Shown here: in pieces, positions 1 through 5,889 of the stretch
How the letters are laid out: every line of letters starts with the position of its first letter
Position numbering within the stretch: the first letter of the stretch is position 1
Assembly (NCBI GenBank): GCA_030158535.1
Contig: JAOASV010000172.1
Coordinates: 1 to 9,786, forward strand
Reading direction: 5' to 3'
Origin: Sediminibacterium sp.
Lineage (GTDB): Bacteria; Bacteroidota; Bacteroidia; Chitinophagales; Chitinophagaceae
Length of the DNA stretch: 9,786 nt
The notes under the pieces: model-generated
Told to the model about the DNA's origin: nothing
The model's input: only the letters and a program-made list of their open reading frames with translations
Databases searched by the model: none
Translations under genes and position numbers: made by a program

Positions 1-1
1 A

Positions 2-226
2 AATATTGACTTATCTATTGATGCACTAGAAAAATCTTTTGTGGCATTAAAAGGCAAGTCAGAAAAAACAAAAAGAGACAATAACTTATTAAACAATTGT
101 GTTCGTTATCTTACCAATTTATATGAAATTAAAAGAAATAAATTTAGAGGTAAGGATCCACAAAAGTATGATATGTACGAGGCTAAATACAAAGAGTTTG
201 ATGCCTTACAAAATTCTTTTAACTAA
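2..226 (+). CDS. C-terminal end of an unrecognised helical protein (5' partial)
   Basis: The frame is open from the left edge of the window to a TAA stop, so this is the last 74 residues of a longer protein. The GTG at position 41 is an internal codon with no sign of being a real start. The residues are rich in Lys, Glu, Asn and Tyr and alternate in a way that suggests amphipathic helices. There is no signal peptide or membrane segment in this part. The spacing of Leu and Tyr around NLYEIKR and the final KYKEFDAL would fit the end of a TPR-like helical repeat protein, but this is only an impression and I do not recognise the family. Its stop lies 8 bases from the stop of the convergent glycosyltransferase gene. 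Confidence 0.6.
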   Translation, partial: NIDLSIDALEKSFVALKGKSEKTKRDNNLLNNCVRYLTNLYEIKRNKFRGKDPQKYDMYEAKYKEFDALQNSFN

Positions 227-235
227 CAATTAGTT
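221..235. terminator. Small AT-rich hairpin between convergent genes
   Basis: AACTAA (221-226) and TTAGTT (230-235) form a perfect 6-bp inverted repeat with a 3-base loop. The hairpin holds the TAA stop of the left gene and the last base of the TAA stop of the glycosyltransferase. It has only one G-C pair and no long T-tract, so it may be a weak bidirectional terminator or chance. Confidence 0.22.
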
Positions 236-1221
236 TAGTTAAACGGTAAAAATTTTTCGTGTTGAATGGATTGTAAAATAGGGGCCTTTTGGTTCAATTT
301 TTCTCCATTCAACACTTTTTCATAGAGGCGAACATAAGACGCCATCATTTGAATATGTGTAAACTTATCCAACACATATTCGTGACATGTTTTTCTATTA
401 AAATCATTTACGTACGCAACAGCATCAGCTAAACCTAATGCTGTTGTTGTTAAATGGCCAACCTCAGGTATTACAATTTCTGGTAAAGAACCGTAAGGGG
501 TTCCAAACACCGGACATCCAAAATATAAACTTTCAATAAGTGCAAGCCCAAAAGGTTCATGCCAGCGCACAGGAAAAATAAGACCCTTCGAATATTTAAT
601 AATTTCGTTTTTTTCAGTTCCACCTTGCATGCCATCAAATTTAACATGCGTATCAAAAGTTAGTCGAATGCCCTGATTAAAATTGAAACGAACACCACCA
701 ATAACCCTTAGTTTTTGATGGGCCATTTTGGCTATTTGGATTGCGCCCTTAACGTTTTTAACACGCCAGGCCGCATCTCCCAAAAAGTGAAAGTAGTTTT
801 TAACCGCGTCTTTATTTAAAATAGGCGTTCCATAATCCATAGGATCAATACCATTGTGTACATAACAATCAGACCCAAAACGGGCTGCATGGTTTTTAGA
901 TACAAACACGGTATTCTGGTCTAATTCCAAAGCATGGTTTAAGTTTCCATGCATGGTTTGAATATAGGGGATTTTAGGAGTCTCGTTTACATGATGGTTC
1001 AAATGCACCACATCAATACCATCCGGAATTAAGCTATTAAATGGAACCGATTCGTTGTAAGCATATACGTTTGCAAAATCACAACTAGATCCTGGAGCAA
1101 CTAAATATGAAACCTGATGTCCGGACTGAACCAGGGCTTTTCCAAGCCACCAGATAACTCTTTCGGTGCCGCCGTATTTATGAACCGGGATAGAAGTATT
1201 GTTTACAATCAGAATATGCAT
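235..1221 (-). CDS. Glycosyltransferase, GT4-like (GT-B fold)
   Basis: The gene encodes a 328-residue retaining-type glycosyltransferase that would move a sugar from an activated nucleotide donor to an unknown acceptor in the cytoplasm, probably for a surface glycan or a glycolipid. The N-terminal half begins with a beta-strand (MHILIVNN) and a glycine-rich loop (YGGTERV, 17-23). The V-HNGID segment (121-126) is typical of the start of the C-terminal Rossmann domain. The EX7E donor-site motif is present with E222 and E230 in HEPFGLALIE. There is no signal peptide or membrane helix. I chose the ATG at 1221, because the next in-frame candidate, six bases upstream, is a TTG. It stands alone: no other glycan gene adjoins it, so the acceptor cannot be named. 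It is convergent with the gene at 2-226. Confidence 0.87.
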   Translation of the reverse strand: MHILIVNNTSIPVHKYGGTERVIWWLGKALVQSGHQVSYLVAPGSSCDFANVYAYNESVPFNSLIPDGIDVVHLNHHVNETPKIPYIQTMHGNLNHALELDQNTVFVSKNHAARFGSDCYVHNGIDPMDYGTPILNKDAVKNYFHFLGDAAWRVKNVKGAIQIAKMAHQKLRVIGGVRFNFNQGIRLTFDTHVKFDGMQGGTEKNEIIKYSKGLIFPVRWHEPFGLALIESLYFGCPVFGTPYGSLPEIVIPEVGHLTTTALGLADAVAYVNDFNRKTCHEYVLDKFTHIQMMASYVRLYEKVLNGEKLNQKAPILQSIQHEKFLPFN

Positions 1222-1389
1222 GCACAATATTAAGACATTTCATTTGGCAGCCATAGACTAGAAGCTTTGTTTGTTTAAACTATCTATTTAACATAATATT
1301 AATTATAGGATAAAATAATAGATCTAAATCAGGTATAAGCTGTCAATATTATAGCATCATTGGCTAATCTTAACTCAGTCTATATTGGT

Positions 1390-1397
1390 TATATTTG
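1390..1397 (+). promoter_or_regulatory. Possible -7 box for the glycosylasparaginase-cutC operon
   Basis: TATATTTG fits the Bacteroidota TAnnTTTG -7 consensus and lies 32 bases before the ATG. No TTG -33 element sits at the usual distance: the nearest, at 1360-1362, is too far upstream. The rest of 1222-1429 is AT-rich, with no gene, RNA or convincing repeat that I can see. Confidence 0.4.
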
Positions 1398-1429
1398 AAT
1401 CTCATTATACCCTAACATAAATAACCTCC

Positions 1430-2464
1430 ATGTTACAACGACGTAAATTTTTAGAACTCAGTTCACTTGGTTTATCAGCCCTAACATTTTCTGGGTTTAC
1501 CAGTAAGGCTAACAATCCGGCTGGTAAAAAGCCTATAGTAATTTCTACTTGGGCCGAAGGTTTAAACGCCAATAAAGCTGCCTGGGCGGTTTTAAAAAAT
1601 GGCGGCCGAGCAATCGATGCTGTTGAACAAGGTGTAATGGTTACTGAAAATAGCCAAAACTGTTGTGTGGGTCTTGGCGCCAATCCAGACCGTGATGGTT
1701 ATGTTACCCTCGACGCCTGTATTATGGACGAATTTTCTAATTGTGGCTCTGTAGCATTTTTAGAGCGAATCAAACATCCGATATCTGTGGCAAGGCGTGT
1801 TATGGAAAAAACACCACATGTTATGCTCGTTGGTTCTGGAGCGCAGCAATTTGCGGTAGCCGAAGGATTTCCATTAGAATCAGAAAAATTATCTCCAGAC
1901 GCAGAGCGTTCTTATAAAAAATGGCTCGAAAAAAGTGAATACAAGCCTGTTATCAATATTGAAAACTCTGGTAACAATCTAAAATCACAATCGGCATTTG
2001 CACCTAATAAACTTGAAAATGGTAACTGGAATCATGACACCATTGGTATGGTGGCATTAGATGCCAACGGCAATTTAAGTGGTAGCTGTACCACATCTGG
2101 TATGGGTTTTAAAATGCGTGGACGCCTTGGAGATTCTCCTATTATTGGTGCTGGTTTATTTGTAGACAATGAAGTTGGCGCCGCAACAGCTACGGGTCAG
2201 GGCGAAGATGTAATTCGTATTTGCGGATCACATTTAGTAGTTGAACTCATGCGTATGGGCAATTCTCCAGAACAAGCTTGTAAAAAAGCGGTGGAGCGTA
2301 TTATCAAAATCAAAGGTGACAAAGCGCGTGATATTCAAGTAGGTTTTATTGCCATTAATAAGCGTGGCGAATATGGTGGATACTGTATTCAAAAAGGTTT
2401 CAACTTTGCAGTTTGTACCGCAGATGATTCCAATATTTTAGTAGACGGAAAACACATTCTATAA
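1430..2464 (+). CDS. Glycosylasparaginase (N4-(beta-N-acetylglucosaminyl)-L-asparaginase), exported Ntn-hydrolase
   Basis: This enzyme splits the GlcNAc-Asn bond left after N-linked glycoproteins are degraded, giving aspartate and an amino sugar. It resembles the Elizabethkingia (Flavobacterium) meningosepticum enzyme along almost its whole length, for example in DRDGYVTLDACIMDE, NPISV-like PISVARRVMEKTPHVMLVG, GDSPIIGAGLFVDNE and DIQVGFIA. The autocleavage site is H202-D203-T204: cleavage before T204 should free the N-terminal nucleophile and give an alpha chain and a beta chain of 141 residues. The start MLQRRKFLELSS is a twin-arginine signal (RR at 4-5, F-L at 7-8) followed by a hydrophobic stretch to about residue 22, so periplasmic export by Tat is likely. 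An extra segment of about 22 residues precedes the cleavage site compared with my memory of the E. meningosepticum protein. Its stop is 25 bases before cutC, which suggests one operon. Confidence 0.95.
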   Translation: MLQRRKFLELSSLGLSALTFSGFTSKANNPAGKKPIVISTWAEGLNANKAAWAVLKNGGRAIDAVEQGVMVTENSQNCCVGLGANPDRDGYVTLDACIMDEFSNCGSVAFLERIKHPISVARRVMEKTPHVMLVGSGAQQFAVAEGFPLESEKLSPDAERSYKKWLEKSEYKPVINIENSGNNLKSQSAFAPNKLENGNWNHDTIGMVALDANGNLSGSCTTSGMGFKMRGRLGDSPIIGAGLFVDNEVGAATATGQGEDVIRICGSHLVVELMRMGNSPEQACKKAVERIIKIKGDKARDIQVGFIAINKRGEYGGYCIQKGFNFAVCTADDSNILVDGKHIL

Positions 2465-2489
2465 TTTTACGATTACAAATTTTGTATCC

Positions 2490-3200
2490 ATGCTTGAAGT
2501 AGCAGTTTTTAATATTGAATCGGCCATACAAGCCGAAGCCGCTGGTGCCAACCGTTTAGAACTTTGTGAAAATCCAAATGAGGGTGGCACTACCCCATCT
2601 TATGGGACTTTAAGCGTGGTATCATCTACCATTTCAATTCCTGTTTTTCCTATTATTAGACCACGTGGTGGCGATTTTTTATATACGCGCGCAGAGTTTG
2701 ACGTCATGAAAAACGATATCCGTTTATGTAAAGAACTTGGTTTTGCAGGTGTTGTCATTGGTTTATTGTTACCAGATGGAAGTATCGATAAAGAGCGTAC
2801 CAAAGAGCTTGTACAACTTGCAGCACCTATGGAAGTTACATTTCATAGAGCTTTTGACAGATGCAATGATCCTATACGCGGCCTACATGATATTATTGAA
2901 ACTGGTTGCAAAAGAATTTTAACCAGTGGTCAAGTGCCCAGTGCACCAGACGCTTTAACGCTTCTACAAACACTTGTTCAAGAAGCCGGTGATCAAATAA
3001 TTATTATGCCAGGTAGTGGCGTTAGAGGTAATAATATTGGAAATATAAAGCAGGTAACAAATGCAAAAGAATTTCATTCTTCAGCAAGAAAAGTAGTACC
3101 AACCAATATGCAATTTGTAAAAGAATCCATGCAGGAAAATTTATCAAATATGCTAGTTGATACAGCAGATATTAAAAACATGCTTGCTGCAATTGCGTAG
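2490..3200 (+). CDS. cutC: CutC family TIM-barrel protein
   Basis: The 236-residue product is a full-length CutC-family protein. Family signatures run in order: RLELCENPNEGGTTPSYG (22-39), PIIRPRGGDF (54-63), VTFHRAFDR (116-124), RILTSGQ (142-148), PGSGVR (174-179) and FHSSAR (195-200). There is no signal peptide, so it should be cytoplasmic. The family was named for copper homeostasis, but the E. coli copper phenotype has been attributed to the MicL small RNA encoded within cutC, so the biochemical role is open. The TIM-barrel fold and the position directly behind a glycan-degrading amidohydrolase would suit an enzyme acting on a sugar-derived product. That is inference, and nothing in the sequence shows metal binding. 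The ATG at 2490 is the only sensible start, because the family N-terminus begins at MLEVAVFN. Confidence 0.93.
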   Translation: MLEVAVFNIESAIQAEAAGANRLELCENPNEGGTTPSYGTLSVVSSTISIPVFPIIRPRGGDFLYTRAEFDVMKNDIRLCKELGFAGVVIGLLLPDGSIDKERTKELVQLAAPMEVTFHRAFDRCNDPIRGLHDIIETGCKRILTSGQVPSAPDALTLLQTLVQEAGDQIIIMPGSGVRGNNIGNIKQVTNAKEFHSSARKVVPTNMQFVKESMQENLSNMLVDTADIKNMLAAIA

Positions 3201-3202
3201 AT

Positions 3203-3217
3203 AAAACGCCGTTTTTT
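3203..3217. terminator. Weak hairpin with T-run between cutC and serA
   Basis: AAAAC (3203-3207) pairs with GTTTT (3211-3215) around a GCC loop, followed by further T residues to 3217. It fills the 15-base gap between the convergent stops of cutC and serA. The A-run on one side and T-run on the other would allow action in both directions, but the stem is short and has a single G-C pair. Confidence 0.35.
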
Positions 3218-4454
3218 AATAAAGCATTCGTACTTTAATCGTCTCTTTTACTTCTTTTAAAAGTTCCAATGCACGTTTAGATAATTTGGTATCTACATCT
3301 AAAACAACGTATCCGATTTCTTCGTTGGTTTTTAAATATTGCCCAACAATATTGATGTTGTTTTTTGAAAGAGCGGTATTGATTGCACTTAACACGCCCG
3401 GTACATTGTTGTGCATGTGTAAAATACGGTGCGCGCCTTCTACAGGTGGTAGTGCAATAGATGGAACAGAGTGTGAACCATTGGTGATACCGCGTTCTAG
3501 GTATTGAAATAATTTGATGCTTACGTCTTCACCAATATTTTGTTGCGCTTCCTCGGTGGAGCCGCCAATATGTGGCGTTAAAATAACATTGGGTAAACCT
3601 TGTAATGGTGTAGAAAATGCATCTCCATTTTTTTCTGGCTCAACAGGAAATACATCAATACCTGCGCCGCCAATATGTCCGTCTTTAATAGCTTCTGCTA
3701 AGGCTTTTAAGTCTACTACTTCTCCCCTTGCATAGTTTAATAATAACGCACCTTTCTTACAATATTTAAGGTTGGTTTTATTGATTAAATTTTTTGTTTG
3801 AGGAGTTTCAGGTACATGCAATGAAACAATATCAGAAGCAGTTAGTAATTCTTTTAAATTTTTTGCTGGTACAGCGTTGCCTAATGGAAGTTTTGTTTCG
3901 GTATCATGAAACATCACTTTCATACCAATGGCTTCTGCTAACACACTTACTTGAGATCCAATATTTCCATAACCCACAAGTCCTAAAGTTTTTCCACGTA
4001 GTTCAAAACTTCCTTTGGCTTCTTTCATCCAAATGCCATTATGCGCTGCCATATTTTTATCTGAAATTCGGCGGATGAGCATTGCAGAAATTCCAATCAC
4101 GAGTTCGGCTACACTTCGGGTATTACTGTAGGGTGCGTTAAAAACAACCACACCTTTTTTGGAAGCCGCTTTAATATCAACTTGGTTTACGCCAATACAA
4201 AAACATCCAATGGCTTGTAATTTTTTTGCAGCTGCTAAAACCTTTGGAGTAATTTGAGTTTTTGAACGAATGCCAATTAAATGAACGTCTTTAATTTCTT
4301 TGATTAATTCATCTTCACTGAGTGCACCAGCTATTTTTTTAACATTGGCATATCCATTTTGCTTAAATTGTTGGACGGCCTTTTCACTAATATTTTCTAG
4401 AAATAAAATATTGATTTTCTCTTTTGGGAAACTGGTTAGTGCTTGCTTGCTCAT
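3216..4454 (-). CDS. serA: D-3-phosphoglycerate dehydrogenase with ACT domain
   Basis: This 412-residue enzyme oxidises 3-phosphoglycerate to 3-phosphohydroxypyruvate with NAD+, the first step of serine synthesis, in the cytoplasm. It aligns with E. coli SerA over its full length, including IGCFCIG-NQVD, APYSNTRSVAELVIG and LTPHIGGSTEEAQ-NIG. The NAD-binding loop is GYGNIG (161-166). The catalytic residues correspond to R243, E272 and H295. The C-terminal ACT domain (about 342-412) keeps H348, N350 and N368, which match the serine-binding residues of the E. coli enzyme, so feedback inhibition by serine is likely. I start it at the ATG at 4454 (MSKQALTSF), which matches the E. coli N-terminus. 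A longer in-frame extension to 4550 would add 32 residues unlike the family. No serC or serB is present nearby. It is convergent with cutC and divergent from the hydrolase gene. Confidence 0.95.
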   Translation of the reverse strand: MSKQALTSFPKEKINILFLENISEKAVQQFKQNGYANVKKIAGALSEDELIKEIKDVHLIGIRSKTQITPKVLAAAKKLQAIGCFCIGVNQVDIKAASKKGVVVFNAPYSNTRSVAELVIGISAMLIRRISDKNMAAHNGIWMKEAKGSFELRGKTLGLVGYGNIGSQVSVLAEAIGMKVMFHDTETKLPLGNAVPAKNLKELLTASDIVSLHVPETPQTKNLINKTNLKYCKKGALLLNYARGEVVDLKALAEAIKDGHIGGAGIDVFPVEPEKNGDAFSTPLQGLPNVILTPHIGGSTEEAQQNIGEDVSIKLFQYLERGITNGSHSVPSIALPPVEGAHRILHMHNNVPGVLSAINTALSKNNINIVGQYLKTNEEIGYVVLDVDTKLSKRALELLKEVKETIKVRMLY

Positions 4455-4568
4455 GATGGCAAATTTAAGCAATTGTGTGTAGAAAGTTTGGTTTGCCCAA
4501 CAGTTATTCACGTTTGTGTCCCGAACCTGTTTATTGTGATAATTTAGCAATCATTGAAAAACTAACAT

Positions 4569-5774
4569 ATGGTTGCTAAATATCTTTACGCTTTTTGTTT
4601 ATTCTTTGTACTCATTGCATGTGGTGCCAAGCCTAAGTCTATTCCTTCAACCCCGTATATATTTTCAGTTATTGATTCTAGTACCAAGCAAAAATATGAG
4701 GCTCAAATACGTGCGTCTTACCAAGATATATTAGGTAAGCGTGGCTTTAGTGGTTCTATATTAGTAGCCAAAAATGGCCAAATTTTATTTGAAGATTATC
4801 AAGGATTGTATGACGTAAAGTCAAAATCACCCATCACGCCTACTACCCCATTTCACATTGCCTCTACTTCTAAAACCTTTACGGCAATGGCTATTTTAAA
4901 GCTATGGGAAGAAGGGAAAATTGATATAGATAAAACCGTTGATACTTATTTGACTGGGTTTCCTTATCCAGAAATTACTGTTCGTATGCTTCTTAACCAC
5001 CGCAGTGGCTTAAATAATTATGCCTATTTTATGGTAGATAAGAAATTGGAGAGCTATAAAGTAAAGGGGAAAAGAGGCAGATGGATTAAAAAATACCGTA
5101 CCGTCAAATTACCTGTTGAAGTTAAGCCAGGTTTAATTACCAATCAGGATATGCTTGATTTTATGATGAGGTACAAACCCGCAGTCATTTTTGGAGCCAA
5201 CCGTGCATTTAGTTATTCCAATACCAATTTTGCTTTGTTAGCGCTAATTATCGAAAAGTTGTCGGGTAAAGACTACCCTACTTATGTAAAAGAGAACATT
5301 TTTACGCCTTTAGGTATGGAGCATAGTTATGTGTTCTCACTTAAGGATTCAGGTAATTATCAACCTTCCTATTATCCCAATAATCGCCCTTATTTGCTTG
5401 AAAAATTTGATTGTATATATGGTGATAAAAATATATATAGTACAGTGCGTGACCTTTTATTGTGGGATAAAGCTTTATATCAAGGGACTTATATAAGTCA
5501 AACCTCCCTTCAAATGGCATTTTTGCCAGGAAGTAACGATAGACCCTCTATACATAACTATGGACTTGGGTGGAGGATGCTTGAACAGCCCGATCAAAAA
5601 ATCATTTACCACAATGGATGGTGGCATGGTAATAACTCGGTATTTAGCCGTTTTATCAAGGATACGGCAACCATTATCGTATTAGGAAATAGATTTAACC
5701 GTAATATCTACAAAGCCAAGAACATAGCAGCTTCCTTTTTGGCGGGTTCCGATACAACTTCCGTTGCTGAATAG
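4569..5774 (+). CDS. Lipoprotein serine hydrolase of the class C beta-lactamase/esterase family
   Basis: The 401-residue product has a short hydrophobic signal ending in a lipobox (LIAC, with C18 as the lipid-bearing cysteine), so it should be an exported lipoprotein. The penicillin-binding/beta-lactamase catalytic motifs are all present: S99-T-S-K102 (nucleophile and general base), Y216-S-N218 and H348-N-G350. HRSGLNNY (144-151) and PLGMEHSYVF (247-256) are typical of the family. Such proteins are usually D-Ala-D-Ala carboxypeptidase-like, esterase or peptidase enzymes rather than true antibiotic-destroying enzymes, and the HxG third motif in place of KTG fits that. The substrate cannot be told. 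A very basic insert (about 163-180, rich in Lys and Arg) lies between the first and second motifs. It is divergent from serA (114-base gap) and 115 bases upstream of hppA, with a likely terminator between them. Confidence 0.9.
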   Translation: MVAKYLYAFCLFFVLIACGAKPKSIPSTPYIFSVIDSSTKQKYEAQIRASYQDILGKRGFSGSILVAKNGQILFEDYQGLYDVKSKSPITPTTPFHIASTSKTFTAMAILKLWEEGKIDIDKTVDTYLTGFPYPEITVRMLLNHRSGLNNYAYFMVDKKLESYKVKGKRGRWIKKYRTVKLPVEVKPGLITNQDMLDFMMRYKPAVIFGANRAFSYSNTNFALLALIIEKLSGKDYPTYVKENIFTPLGMEHSYVFSLKDSGNYQPSYYPNNRPYLLEKFDCIYGDKNIYSTVRDLLLWDKALYQGTYISQTSLQMAFLPGSNDRPSIHNYGLGWRMLEQPDQKIIYHNGWWHGNNSVFSRFIKDTATIIVLGNRFNRNIYKAKNIAASFLAGSDTTSVAE

Positions 5775-5816
5775 TACCTAAATGAACCAAAAACTTATAC
5801 AAACAGCAGTCAAAAT

Positions 5817-5848
5817 GGGTGATTTTTAGCCAATTACCCTTATTTTTG
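5817..5848 (+). terminator. Likely rho-independent terminator after the serine hydrolase gene
   Basis: GGGTGATT (5817-5824) and AATTACCC (5832-5839) pair over all eight positions in RNA, counting one G-U wobble, around the 7-base loop TTTAGCC. The stem is followed by TTATTTTT. It lies 42 bases after the hydrolase stop and ends in the same bases that make up the -7 box proposed for hppA. Confidence 0.5.
5841..5848 (+). promoter_or_regulatory. Candidate -7 box for hppA
   Basis: TATTTTTG matches the Bacteroidota TAnnTTTG -7 consensus, followed by CAGAC, where the transcript could begin, about 35 bases before the hppA ATG. No clear TTG -33 element is seen at the usual spacing; that position is taken by the left arm of the hairpin at 5817-5839. 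Confidence 0.45.
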
Positions 5849-5889
5849 CAGACTTTTAAAATCTAATTTTTTACTAGATCCAATCGATT

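Noticed and set aside
1222..1227. TTG start two codons upstream of the glycosyltransferase ATG
   Set aside because: The family N-terminus begins with a strand at MHILIV; an adjacent ATG is the simpler choice.
1222..1429. Promoter for the glycosyltransferase on the minus strand
   Set aside because: No TAnnTTTG box is found on the minus strand in this gap, so no site can be named.
3286..4482. Several plus-strand open frames within serA
   Set aside because: They lie wholly antisense to a well-conserved enzyme gene and show compositions typical of shadow frames.
4513..4547. Promoter for the serine hydrolase (TTG at 4514-4516 and TAATTTAG at 4540-4547)
   Set aside because: The -7 box has a mismatch and the spacing of 23 bases is long for Bacteroidota promoters.
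4455..4550. In-frame 32-residue N-terminal extension of serA
   Set aside because: The extra residues do not resemble the SerA N-terminus, whereas MSKQALTSFPKEKINILFLE aligns with the E. coli start; the region also holds the divergent intergenic DNA.
4569..5774. Reading the hydrolase as an antibiotic-resistance beta-lactamase
   Set aside because: The third motif is HNG, not KTG, and the overall pattern fits the broad esterase/carboxypeptidase-like group; resistance activity cannot be claimed.
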